Source: Adlercreutzia sp. ZJ141 (GTDB lineage Bacteria; Actinomycetota; Coriobacteriia; Coriobacteriales; Eggerthellaceae). From it: a stretch of DNA of 45,277 nt. Both the position numbers and the translations under genes were made by a program. This document shows, piece by piece, positions 31,682 to 39,620 of the stretch (the first letter of the stretch is position 1; every line of letters begins with the position of its first letter). Location of the stretch: assembly GCF_011038965.1 (NCBI RefSeq), contig NZ_JAAKEB010000016.1, positions 1 through 45,277 of the forward strand, read 5' to 3'. The notes beneath the pieces were generated by a model, which saw nothing but the letters and a program-made list of their open reading frames with translations, searched no databases and had not been told where the DNA came from.

Positions 31682-31804
31682 ATACCTTCCATAAACTAGA
31701 ATACAAGGCTTTATCCACCTCGCCGATGAGGCGGAACTCTAGCTGCGTTACTATTCGCGGGCGAAACTTTTCATACTCAGCGCAACTGCCCCCGAGTGTT
31801 GCAG

Positions 31805-32398
31805 TTACTTTGAAAAGCTACCGTCGTTGATGTTCCTTTCCACAACACGGGCGGCCGACTCCCTTGGGTTGCTTCCTTCGGAAATCGCTTGCAATACCGC
31901 ACCATCGATCTGAATGCTCAGCACACACGCATCAACGTTCATACCCGCTTTGCTCAAAAGCCGTTCGGCCAACAGGTTCAATTTGTGCCGTCTCTTTTGG
32001 GAAACCTCGTTTAAAGCCTGCTCTTCGTCGGCGAGCAACATTTGCTTGTAATAGCCCACCAGAAGAGAATCGTTCTCGGGAAGACACGTCTTGATCAGAA
32101 GACCAACAATTTCCTCCCTGATCTCTTCCGTCTGCATTTTCTCAGCTTCGCAGACAGCCTCTTCCGATTGTTCGAGCATGAGGTTCGCAATGTAGTTAGC
32201 CGCTTCACGCAAAAGGCAATCGATGGAGCTGAAGTAATACTGTATCTGGGATCGAGGAATTCGTGCCAACCTAGCAACGCTGTCGTACGTTACTGCGGCA
32301 GACCCTTCCCTGAGCAAAATATCAGTAGCGGTTAAAACGATGGACGCCCGCATGATCTGCTCTTTGAGGTATTTTGGAGCTGAAGATGACGTGCTCAT
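31805..32398 (-). CDS. TetR-type regulator, copy B
   Basis: 197 residues. HTH: RASIVLTATDILLREGSAAVTYDSVARLARIPRSQIQYYFSSIDCLLREA. The ligand domain (VGYYKQMLLADEEQALNEVSQKRR) closely follows copy A. It lies 174 bp after the intact transporter gene on the same strand and is probably co-transcribed. The likely function is to sense the transported compound and control the unit through the TAATCGCGATTA box. Confidence 0.88.
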   Translation of the reverse strand: MSTSSSAPKYLKEQIMRASIVLTATDILLREGSAAVTYDSVARLARIPRSQIQYYFSSIDCLLREAANYIANLMLEQSEEAVCEAEKMQTEEIREEIVGLLIKTCLPENDSLLVGYYKQMLLADEEQALNEVSQKRRHKLNLLAERLLSKAGMNVDACVLSIQIDGAVLQAISEGSNPRESAARVVERNINDGSFSK

Positions 32399-32572
32399 AG
32401 ACTCTCGCTATCCTGAAATTGCTTGGTTAACAAAAGTACTGAGTCTTCTTGTGGTTATGTGAGTGGTGCCGCTGCGGGATAAGGGAAAACTGCAGCGGCA
32501 CCAGGAGAGAGGAACCATTGGGTTTCCGTGGGGGATACAGAATGGGGAACCACGGGAACCCAAGGCGAAAAG

Positions 32573-33778
32573 TTATCGAGGAACTTCTTCGGCAGGCAAA
32601 GGCGTCCCGTTCTTCATCAGATACCACACATCGTAGTTCGGCCGAGGCGACGAAACCGTCCTGCGATCCATAGTGTTCTTCCGAACCATGAAAATCAGCA
32701 GCACCGCGCCGACGTACCCGTTCAGAACGTACACGACATTCACGAGCATGCGATACGGAACGAACAGGCCAATGACAAGGCCCGAAACACCGAGCACAAC
32801 TGCAAGAATGCGAAACTTTCGAGTCCCCTCCTTCGCGAAGCGAGCAACGGGGTTATACAGCAAGGGCACTGCGGTTGCGCATATACCGACGAACACCACG
32901 ACGGCATATACAACCGAAAGGGCGGGGTTTAGGCTTTCCGCAAGAATGAGGTTGGGTATAGCTGCATTCCACACGTAATTGGTGCCATCAGTGGTGTTGA
33001 TGTTAGCAATCTGAGCTAGAACAATTATCAGGATAGCTGCGCAAATAGTCACCGTTGCAATGATAATGCCAGCCTTCAGGTTCTTAAGCTCGTTTTTCGC
33101 GCCCAGCAAAGTAGTGAAGCTCGAGAACCACAGCAAGACAAAGCCAGCATAGGATAACCCGGACATCAGCCAGTTTCCACCGGCTTTGGTAACAGTCTGG
33201 CCCGCCTCCGCTCCCTGATAGGTGCCGCTCGCGATGGTTTCAAGACCCTCAGATATATGAGGCCAGCCCACAATAAGCACAGCAATACCCACAACAACGA
33301 AGAAGCCTATCTTGATAGGTCCGATCACGCCGATAATGTTGACAAGTTTGTTTAACCCTGCCGCCACAACCAGAATAACCAATCCAGCAAGCAGGACACC
33401 GCCAACCCATTCGGGGATACCGAACCCCTGATGCAGCGTAGATGCCGCACCTCCAACCATAACAAAGAAGGACATGTAGCAGAACAAGGTCGAGTAATAA
33501 TCGAATGCGGTGCCGATAGTCTTTCCGCAGAAATACTTGAACACATCGTTGCCAACTTCGTAACGCTGCTCAGCGCCTACTTTGGCGAAATTGAAGTTGT
33601 AGTAAATGAACAGGATCGCGAACACAGCGATTGCAAATACGCACTGCAATCCATATGCAGTAAAGTACTGAAAAAGCTCTTGGCCTGTAGCGAATCCAGA
33701 ACCTATCACCAACGCAATGATGGCGCCTGCAAGAATTGCAGCTTTGCGCCAGCAGATTCCACCACCCGGGCTTGCCAT
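32573..33778 (-). CDS. YkvI-family membrane transporter (APC/NSS-like)
   Basis: 401 residues, ATG at 33778 with GGAGG upstream. About ten membrane helices, beginning GICWRKAAILAGAIIALVIG and SGFATGQELFQYF, which has the unwound-helix-1 look of LeuT-fold carriers (GSGFATGQE). Further parts: YSTLFCYMSFFVMVGGAA, YAGFVLLWFSSFTTLLGAKNE. The tail NYDVWYLMKNGTPLPAEE is conserved with copy A. COG3949-type proteins (YkvI) have no settled substrate; amino acid or small organic cation uptake is a guess from the fold. Confidence 0.88.
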   Translation of the reverse strand: MASPGGGICWRKAAILAGAIIALVIGSGFATGQELFQYFTAYGLQCVFAIAVFAILFIYYNFNFAKVGAEQRYEVGNDVFKYFCGKTIGTAFDYYSTLFCYMSFFVMVGGAASTLHQGFGIPEWVGGVLLAGLVILVVAAGLNKLVNIIGVIGPIKIGFFVVVGIAVLIVGWPHISEGLETIASGTYQGAEAGQTVTKAGGNWLMSGLSYAGFVLLWFSSFTTLLGAKNELKNLKAGIIIATVTICAAILIIVLAQIANINTTDGTNYVWNAAIPNLILAESLNPALSVVYAVVVFVGICATAVPLLYNPVARFAKEGTRKFRILAVVLGVSGLVIGLFVPYRMLVNVVYVLNGYVGAVLLIFMVRKNTMDRRTVSSPRPNYDVWYLMKNGTPLPAEEVPR

Positions 33779-33865
33779 TTTTTCCTCCTTGTCGGTAACA
33801 ATCAGTAACGGGCGCTCGCGAGTTTTGGTGTTGATTTTGACGTCAGTAACAACGAACCTAACGGC

Positions 33866-33906
33866 ATTCTATCAAGGTCGCTCTGAATTTTCTATAATCG
33901 CGATTA
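33866..33906 (-). promoter_or_regulatory. Transporter-TetR promoter and TAATCGCGATTA operator
   Basis: TGA-TAGAAT on the minus strand (-10 at 33871-33866) is an extended -10, about 90 bp upstream of the transporter ATG. The perfect palindrome TAATCGCGATTA at 33895-33906 lies over the -35 region. The same box stands before copy A at 29798-29809. Confidence 0.5.
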
Positions 33907-33935
33907 GTTCACTGATTATTCATTTTAGTGCAGAT

Positions 33936-34052
33936 GCATAAAAGTCTGCATTCTTTGTCCAAGAAAGAGGTGAAGCACCAGGTTATAGCCGATATTAGAA
34001 GAAACTGCTTGAACTAATTGGAAACACTATCGTGATAACTTTACCATGTTCA
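33936..34052. other. Intergenic between duplication copy B and the ACT gene
   Basis: No gene or clear signal; homology to copy A has ended. Confidence 0.4.
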
Positions 34053-34322
34053 TTAAATCTTGTACATGAATTGGAACACGTCTTCGCGTTGGATGATAAC
34101 CTGCATGCCCAACTTCGCGCCGGCTTCTTCGAGACGTTCCTGCACGGTATTAAAATCGGCGACGTCGGTGTTCAGCGTAGTGAGCATGGTCATGCTAAAG
34201 ATGTCATCAAGAACGGTTTGGCTGATGTCGTCGATGTTCGCATCACATTCAGCCAACACCGTAGAAATAGCCGCAACCACGCCGCTACGGTCTTTCCCCA
34301 AAACAGATATAACACACTTCAT
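34053..34322 (-). CDS. ACT-domain protein (UPF0237 type)
   Basis: 89 residues, one ACT domain: CVISVLGKDRSGVVAAISTVLAECDANIDDISQTVLDDIFSMTML. The pattern GKDRxGIVA...L-x-x-x-x-x-N-I-x-D-I-x-Q-T is typical. UPF0237 proteins usually stand beside a PFL-like UPF0210 gene; no such partner is next to it here, which makes it a solitary copy or the pair lies elsewhere. AAGGTC-type weak ribosome site. Confidence 0.9.
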   Translation of the reverse strand: MKCVISVLGKDRSGVVAAISTVLAECDANIDDISQTVLDDIFSMTMLTTLNTDVADFNTVQERLEEAGAKLGMQVIIQREDVFQFMYKI

Positions 34323-34414
34323 TGGAAGGTCCTTTCACGAGGTTTCCCGCATTGTAATACAGAAGCGGCCAGCTACACGTGCGACCCAGCCGCGACCGCA
34401 CCATCAAGCGAACA

Positions 34415-34978
34415 CTACGGACGAAAGATCAGCTGTAGCGCTTCTTGCCGCGTATTCTGACTACGCTCGAACACACCGCGCACTGCGCTGGTGGTTGTGC
34501 TGCTGCCTGGCTTTTTCACGCCACGCATGCTCATACACATGTGCTCAGCCTCGAGCACAACGATCACACCTTGGGGGTGCAGTTGCTCGATGAGCGTATC
34601 AGCAATCTGGCTGGTTAAACGTTCCTGCACCTGCGGGCGGCGCGCGTATACGTCAACCAGGCGTGCAAGCTTCGACAGCCCGCAAATGCGCCCATCAGCC
34701 GCAGGAATGTATGCTACGTGTGCTTTGCCGAAAAACGGCACCAGATGATGCTCACACATCGAGTAGAAAGGGATGTCACGAACAAGCACCATTTCCTCGT
34801 GATGCTCGTCAAACGTCGTTTCGAAATGCACGGCAGGGTCCTGCTCCATGCCGGCAAACACCTCTTCGTACATGCGCGCCACGCGGCCGGGGGTTTTAAG
34901 CAACCCTTCGCGATTCGGATCCTCTCCAATTCCTTCAAGAATCAGGCGCACGCCTTGTTCGATCTTTTCCGTATCCAC
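34415..34978 (-). CDS. folE: GTP cyclohydrolase I
   Basis: FolE converts GTP to dihydroneopterin triphosphate, the first step of folate synthesis. Motifs: [22 protein letters not shown] (Zn Cys and the His pair), [23 protein letters not shown], and [26 protein letters not shown] with the second Zn Cys. 187 residues from the GTG at 34978, which has GGGGG 8 nt upstream; a GTG at 34993 would add five residues. No other folate gene is adjacent. Confidence 0.96.
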   Translation of the reverse strand: MDTEKIEQGVRLILEGIGEDPNREGLLKTPGRVARMYEEVFAGMEQDPAVHFETTFDEHHEEMVLVRDIPFYSMCEHHLVPFFGKAHVAYIPAADGRICGLSKLARLVDVYARRPQVQERLTSQIADTLIEQLHPQGVIVVLEAEHMCMSMRGVKKPGSSTTTSAVRGVFERSQNTRQEALQLIFRP

Positions 34979-35130
34979 GTAACAAACCCCCACTCAAACG
35001 CGCCTGTTCTTACCTGGGACATTCTATACCAAGGTTGTCAACAGCCCCACGGCGTTTCCGCTCGGCCCACCCAACCCTGGTCGGCCATTTCGAGCCACCC
35101 GGGTTTCTCGATCGTTTCACTTCCTAAGCG

Positions 35131-35301
35131 TCAGCGCACGCGACGCGACGCCACTGCGAATCCGATTGCGCCTACGGTCAGCACAAGCATCGTTGCCACG
35201 CGCCCAACACTGAGTGGCTTGTAACCTACGAGTGTAATACCCACAGCGAACATCACCAGTGCTGCACAGATGGCGGCTATCCACCCAAAGTAGGTTCTCA
35301 T
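35131..35301 (-). CDS. Small two-helix membrane protein downstream of cydB
   Basis: 56 residues; ATG at 35301 with GGGGG 7 nt upstream. Two hydrophobic helices (FGWIAAICAALVMFAVGI and VATMLVLTVGAIGFAVA) with a short YKPLS loop and a basic end SRRVR. It lies 194 bp beyond the cydB stop on the same strand, past a strong hairpin. It could be an unrecognised small subunit or accessory protein of the bd oxidase (CydX and CydS are small proteins too, but have one helix), or be unrelated. Confidence 0.65.
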   Translation of the reverse strand: MRTYFGWIAAICAALVMFAVGITLVGYKPLSVGRVATMLVLTVGAIGFAVASRRVR

Positions 35302-35338
35302 CACCAAGCCCCCTATTGTCGAACTCCACCAACGCACA

Positions 35339-35369
35339 GCGATGGCGCCGCAACGCGCGGCGCCATCGC
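35339..35369 (-). terminator. Perfect hairpin after cydAB
   Basis: GCGATGGCGCCG (35339-35350) and CGGCGCCATCGC (35358-35369), 12-bp perfect stem with 7-nt loop. No T-run on the minus side. It may terminate, or stabilise, the cydAB message ahead of the small membrane protein gene. Confidence 0.55.
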
Positions 35370-35495
35370 AATAAGCTCGTATCACGCACCCATAACCAAA
35401 GCTGCGATAGCTTTTTGAAAAGCCATCCGACACATCCGGCACCTCAGCAGCTTGAAAGCTGTGTGCTTCCGCAATCGAGCCACCTCGTGAATCAC

Positions 35496-36521
35496 CTAGT
35501 AATCCAGCTCGTCGTCGGCCACGCGCCCACGGAACGTGCGATAAATGATCACGTGGTAAATAAGCACCAGCGGCACGCCCACACAAGCAATGCCCGTCAT
35601 CCACGACAGCGCCAGCTCAGATGATGCCGCAGAGGCAATGGTAATGGAGGCGCCCACGCTATCGGCGGAAGCAACCACCAAGTTGGGGAACATGCTCGCG
35701 GCAAGCAGCGCAACTAGGCACACCGCAGCGGCAGATTGCAGCACGAACGACCCGATGTCGCAATTCTTCTTGCCTGCCATGATCGCCGCGACCACAGCAA
35801 CCACGAACAGAATAGCGAACACCCAGCGCACAACGCCCAGTTGAGCAGCCATTTCAGGCTGCACGATAACCAACGCGTACACCGAAACGGCAGCGAACAA
35901 CACCAGCGCAACAATCTGCAGCGGCATGCGCAACTTGGCGGCGCGGTCCTGCATGTCAGAGGGCTTCGGAGCTTTCAGCGCCACCCACGATGCACCGGCA
36001 GCAAGGCACATAGCCAAACCGAGCAGACCACACAACAACGTGAACGGCGTGATCAGGCCCAACAGCGGAACACCGCTGTAGTTGCCGGCGGCGTCCATGG
36101 GAATGCCTGCGTAGATGTTGCCTACCGCAACGCCCAAAAGCAGCGCCGGCAAAAGCGACCCAACCGTGAACAGAACATCCCACAAACGCGCCCATTTGGG
36201 GTCGTGCGCACGATACTCAAGAGAAACCGCACGAACAATCAAGCCAAACAGCACCAGCATAACCGCCAGGTAAAAGCCCGAGAACGTGGTGGCATACGCC
36301 GGAGCGAATGCAGCGAACAGCGCACCGCCCGCCGTAAGCAGCCACACCTCGTTGCCGTCCCACACCGGACCAATAGCCCGGCGCACCACAGCCTTGTCAC
36401 GCTCGTTTTTCCCCAGCACCGGATACAGCACGCCAGCACCAAGGTCAAAACCATCCAGCACGAAGTATCCAGCGATCAATACGAAGATGAGAATGAACCA
36501 CAGTATCTGAAGAAACGTCAT
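35496..36521 (-). CDS. cydB: Cytochrome bd ubiquinol/menaquinol oxidase subunit II
   Basis: 341 residues with about eight to nine helices. The opening LQILWFILIFVLIAGYFVLDGFDLGAGVLYPVLGKNERDKAVVRRAIGPVWDGNEVWLLTAGGALFAAFAPAYAT is strongly conserved in CydB. It pairs with CydA in the bd-type oxygen-reducing complex of the membrane. Starts 2 bp after the cydA stop, so translation is coupled. For an anaerobe the enzyme probably scavenges oxygen. Confidence 0.96.
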   Translation of the reverse strand: MTFLQILWFILIFVLIAGYFVLDGFDLGAGVLYPVLGKNERDKAVVRRAIGPVWDGNEVWLLTAGGALFAAFAPAYATTFSGFYLAVMLVLFGLIVRAVSLEYRAHDPKWARLWDVLFTVGSLLPALLLGVAVGNIYAGIPMDAAGNYSGVPLLGLITPFTLLCGLLGLAMCLAAGASWVALKAPKPSDMQDRAAKLRMPLQIVALVLFAAVSVYALVIVQPEMAAQLGVVRWVFAILFVVAVVAAIMAGKKNCDIGSFVLQSAAAVCLVALLAASMFPNLVVASADSVGASITIASAASSELALSWMTGIACVGVPLVLIYHVIIYRTFRGRVADDELDY

Positions 36522-36523
36522 GG

Positions 36524-38035
36524 TTACTCACCTTCCTTAGAAGCGTCAGCCGTCTCGACCGCAGACGCAGAAGCGGTCTCAGTTGCCGGTACAGCAGACA
36601 CAGTCGCACGCGTCGGCGTCATGTCCTGCGCCGGTGCGACCTCATCGCCCACGGGACCCTTCTGGATAAAGCCCTTCACAATACGAATCCAGCCAATCAG
36701 CAAGAATGCATAGATGGCAATGAACAGCGCCAGCGTGATAAGCAGCTCAGGAGCCGACACCGATTGAGAAATGGCATCGTTAGTAAGCAGGCTCACGCCG
36801 TCAGGACCACTCACGGACGGATACACTACCCACGGCTGACGACCAACCTCGGCGGTAATCCAACCGGTTTGAATGGCAATAAACGGGAACAAGGGGCCGA
36901 TAACGATCAAGCGCTGCAGCCACTTCATGTTCGCAATCTTCCCGCCGCGCAGCGTGAACACCAAGGCCAGAATAACCACCAGCATGATAGCGCCGTACAT
37001 AGCCACCATAAGGTGATAGCTCTGGAACACAAGGTTTACTGGCAGCTCAGACGGGTTGATGTCGCCGTACTTCTCGGTTTCAGCGAGCGAATTTAGGCCC
37101 TGGTACTCGGTATCGAAGGTGCCCGTAGCCAAAAAGCTCGTGCCGCCGGGAATGGCAAAGGGCGCGAGAACCTTCTCGCCGTTCTCGTCAACCCAGCCGA
37201 ACGCATACAGCGGCGGAATCTCGTCTTCGTACATACCTTCCATCATGGCCATTTTCGTGGGCTGCTCTTCCCACACCAACACAGCGGAAGCATGAGCAGC
37301 AAAGATCATGGCGCAGCTGGCAACAATGCCCACCACAGCACCGATCTTCATGGTCTTCAGAGCGAATTCCTTGAACTTGCCACGAAGCAGATACCATGCC
37401 GCCACAGCCATAGCAACGAACGCACCCATGATCAGCAACGCGATGACCGTATGTGCGTAGCGAGGCAGAATGGACGGGTTGAACGCAGCGGCCAAAAAGT
37501 CAGTGATAACCGCTTTGCTGCCGTCAGCCGCAAGCTGGGCTCCGGCCGGCGTTTGCATCCACGAGTTCGCAATGAGAATCCACAGGGCAGAAAGGCACGA
37601 GCCAAACCACACAAGCCAGGCAGACACCGTGTAGAACTTCAGCGACACGCGGTTGCGACCGAACAGCAACACTCCCAGGAATACCGACTCCAGGAAGAAC
37701 GCGAACAGCGCCTCGGCCGCCAGCGGCGCACCGAAAATGTCTCCCACGAAGCGCGAGTAGTTAGCCCAGTTCGTGCCGAACGAGAACTCCATCGTGATAC
37801 CTGTGGCAACACCGATGGCGAACGTGGCCGTGAAGATTTTCACCCAGAAGCGAACTGCATTGCCTTCCTGCTCGGCGGATGCGTCACCCCTCTTCACGGC
37901 GCGATAATGCTTTGTTGCGTTGATGGCCAGAATCAAGCCAAGGCCAATGGACAGCGGCACGAAGAAGAAATGGTAGGCAACTGTCAAAGCAAACTGGATT
38001 CGGGACAGCAGCGCAACATCGGTTAGCAGATCCAT
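36524..38035 (-). CDS. cydA: Cytochrome bd oxidase subunit I
   Basis: 503 residues. The N-terminus LSRIQFALTVAYHFFFVPLSIGLG includes the conserved heme-b595 histidine (AYHF). GRQPWVVY near residue 415 is the hallmark after the Q loop. A tail of about 40 residues rich in Ala, Thr and Glu (DMTPTRATVSAVPATETASAS) extends beyond the family core. No cydCD genes for heme/thiol export are adjacent. Promoter and a palindromic element precede the gene. Confidence 0.96.
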   Translation of the reverse strand: MDLLTDVALLSRIQFALTVAYHFFFVPLSIGLGLILAINATKHYRAVKRGDASAEQEGNAVRFWVKIFTATFAIGVATGITMEFSFGTNWANYSRFVGDIFGAPLAAEALFAFFLESVFLGVLLFGRNRVSLKFYTVSAWLVWFGSCLSALWILIANSWMQTPAGAQLAADGSKAVITDFLAAAFNPSILPRYAHTVIALLIMGAFVAMAVAAWYLLRGKFKEFALKTMKIGAVVGIVASCAMIFAAHASAVLVWEEQPTKMAMMEGMYEDEIPPLYAFGWVDENGEKVLAPFAIPGGTSFLATGTFDTEYQGLNSLAETEKYGDINPSELPVNLVFQSYHLMVAMYGAIMLVVILALVFTLRGGKIANMKWLQRLIVIGPLFPFIAIQTGWITAEVGRQPWVVYPSVSGPDGVSLLTNDAISQSVSAPELLITLALFIAIYAFLLIGWIRIVKGFIQKGPVGDEVAPAQDMTPTRATVSAVPATETASASAVETADASKEGE

Positions 38036-38084
38036 CGCACACCCCCTTCTATTTGTTACGAGATGGAAATACCGTTACGGTTTC

Positions 38085-38114
38085 ATTCTACCAGCGAATC
38101 GAGGGCATCCGCAA
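38085..38114 (-). promoter_or_regulatory. cydAB promoter
   Basis: On the minus strand TTGCGG (38114-38109), 18 bp, TAGAAT (38090-38085), with TG-G before the -10 (extended -10). Start point near 38078, about 43 nt before the ATG. Confidence 0.6.
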
Positions 38115-38115
38115 T

Positions 38116-38136
38116 ATGCTAGTTATTTTGTAGCAT
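38116..38136. promoter_or_regulatory. ATGCTA-N9-TAGCAT operator candidate, copy 2
   Basis: ATGCTA (38116-38121), GTTATTTTG, TAGCAT (38131-38136), directly upstream of the cydAB -35. The position fits an activator. Same element as 26125-26145, including AT and TT flanks. Confidence 0.55.
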
Positions 38137-38342
38137 TTGTTCTATCGGGCACAACACGCACACCGGAGTGTCATTATTGCCCGCCATGCAACCCTCGTTC
38201 GCTCCATTGAACCCTTCTTTTTTGCGTTGGTTTCACAACGCATACGTTGCTTCGCATCATTATTTGAGACACCTGAGATCCACACCCGAGATCCGTTGAC
38301 GCAAATTGAACGAGAAATTGGCAAAACGATGAAGCGAACTGC
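38137..38342. other. Intergenic region between xth and cydA
   Basis: No gene. A 14-bp imperfect direct repeat (GGATCTCGGGTGT/GGATCTCAGGTGT on the minus strand, about 38265-38297) lies downstream of xth. Confidence 0.4.
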
Positions 38343-39224
38343 TTATTCAGTAAACTCGTCCAGCGAAAGGCCCACGGGACAATGGTCGCTGCCGAACACC
38401 TCTGGGTAAATGCTGGCAGCCTGCACACGCTGGCGTAGCTGCTCGCTTACCAGGAAGTAATCGATGCGCCATCCAGCGTTGTTCTTGCGCGCATTAAAAC
38501 GGTAGCTCCACCACGAGTACGCACCCTCTTCCTGGCCGTGCGTCAGGCGGAACGTATCGATGAATCCCGCATCTAATAGCGCGGTGAACTTGGCACGCTC
38601 TTCGTCGGAAAACCCTGCGTTTCCCCTATTGGGGCCAGGATTTTTCAGGTCAATCTCCTGATGGGCCACGTTGAAGTCGCCGCACATGACTACCGGTTTC
38701 GGATTCGTTGCATCCCCGGGCTGTGTTGTTGGAAGCACCGCGACATCCACGTGCCCCGTCCCAAACTCCGCCGGTCCTTCGCCCGGGCGCTCTACGGGCA
38801 CACCCGCCGGCAACACTCCTGATTCAAGCCCCGTACAGAACTCGCGAAACGCATCGTCCCATTCCATACGATGATCAATGCGTGCCAGCTCGTTTTGTGC
38901 ATTTGGGGTGTACACGCATACAAACCAGAACTCGGGGAATTCAAGCGCACAAATGCGCCCTTCGGTATCGAGATGCGGGAAACCCAGCCCGTGCAGCACC
39001 TGTAAGGGCAGCCGCTTGGAAAACACCGCCGTACCCGAGTAACCTTTGCGCTCAGCATAGCTCCAAAACTCGTAGTAGTCCGGCAAATCGGGTGCAGCCT
39101 GACCTGCCTGCAGCTTCGTTTCCTGCAGCGCGAATATGTCGGCATCAAACGCGCTCACCACGTCCTCGAACCCTTTTTTCAGCACGGCGCGCAAGCCGTT
39201 CACGTTCCACGACACGAAGCGCAT
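38343..39224 (-). CDS. xth: Exodeoxyribonuclease III / AP endonuclease (ExoA/XthA family)
   Basis: 293 residues; GGGAAGG precedes the ATG at 39224. Repairs abasic sites and 3' blocks in DNA. Catalytic motifs: SWNVNGLRA (Asn), LQETKL (Glu), YTPNAQ, GDFNVAHQEIDL (Asp, Asn), RIDYFLVS and GSDHCPVGL (Asp-His). Between residues about 130 and 170 an insertion (GVLPAGVPVERPGEGPAEFG...) is not usual; it is Pro/Gly-rich and lies in a surface loop before VVMCGDFN. Otherwise a standard enzyme. Confidence 0.95.
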   Translation of the reverse strand: MRFVSWNVNGLRAVLKKGFEDVVSAFDADIFALQETKLQAGQAAPDLPDYYEFWSYAERKGYSGTAVFSKRLPLQVLHGLGFPHLDTEGRICALEFPEFWFVCVYTPNAQNELARIDHRMEWDDAFREFCTGLESGVLPAGVPVERPGEGPAEFGTGHVDVAVLPTTQPGDATNPKPVVMCGDFNVAHQEIDLKNPGPNRGNAGFSDEERAKFTALLDAGFIDTFRLTHGQEEGAYSWWSYRFNARKNNAGWRIDYFLVSEQLRQRVQAASIYPEVFGSDHCPVGLSLDEFTE

Positions 39225-39453
39225 GATAACTTTCCCTTCCCAGCCGAACTCGCTATCACTCCCACGAGCGTTTTACGGGCAATCCCCAGTGAAACGCCGC
39301 TATTGTAGCGCACGGAAACACAGCAGTTGTCAAAGACTGTAGTGTAAGCAAAATAGTACTTTACTTAATACTAGTTGCACGCGTCATGCAGATTCCACTT
39401 TAAGAGCCTGACTACGTACAGGAACTTCATACCACTTACGTCCATGCTGACAG

Positions 39454-39603
39454 TTTCTCTTTATCACTGAAAATCATCTTGGGGTTCATGACGTTGATTC
39501 AAAAATGCCCGCGAGCTTTCTATCAGGTATTTTTCAAATTCTTGCAACACAAAGGGCTTGATTTTTCTTTATCACCTCTTTATCATCTCTTTATCAACTC
39601 ACG
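39454..39603. repeat. Left direct repeat flanking the Schlafen-type gene, with three 11-bp iterons
   Basis: Starts TTTCTCTTTATCACTGAAAA and ends with CTTTATCANCT three times in tandem (TTTATCA at 39568, 39579 and 39590). It matches 41122-41256 over almost its whole length with scattered differences and one gap. The gene starts 18 bp further. Confidence 0.75.
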
Positions 39604-39620
39604 TATTCCAAGGAGTCGAA

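Larger units (their letters stand above)
30359..33935. repeat. Segmental duplication, fuller copy B
   Basis: Direct-orientation partner of 28472-29845. It carries intact transporter, TetR, vapBC and MNT genes and the start of HEPN. The best matching stretches are 31671-31735, the TetR gene, both transporter ends and 33780-33935. Confidence 0.7.
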
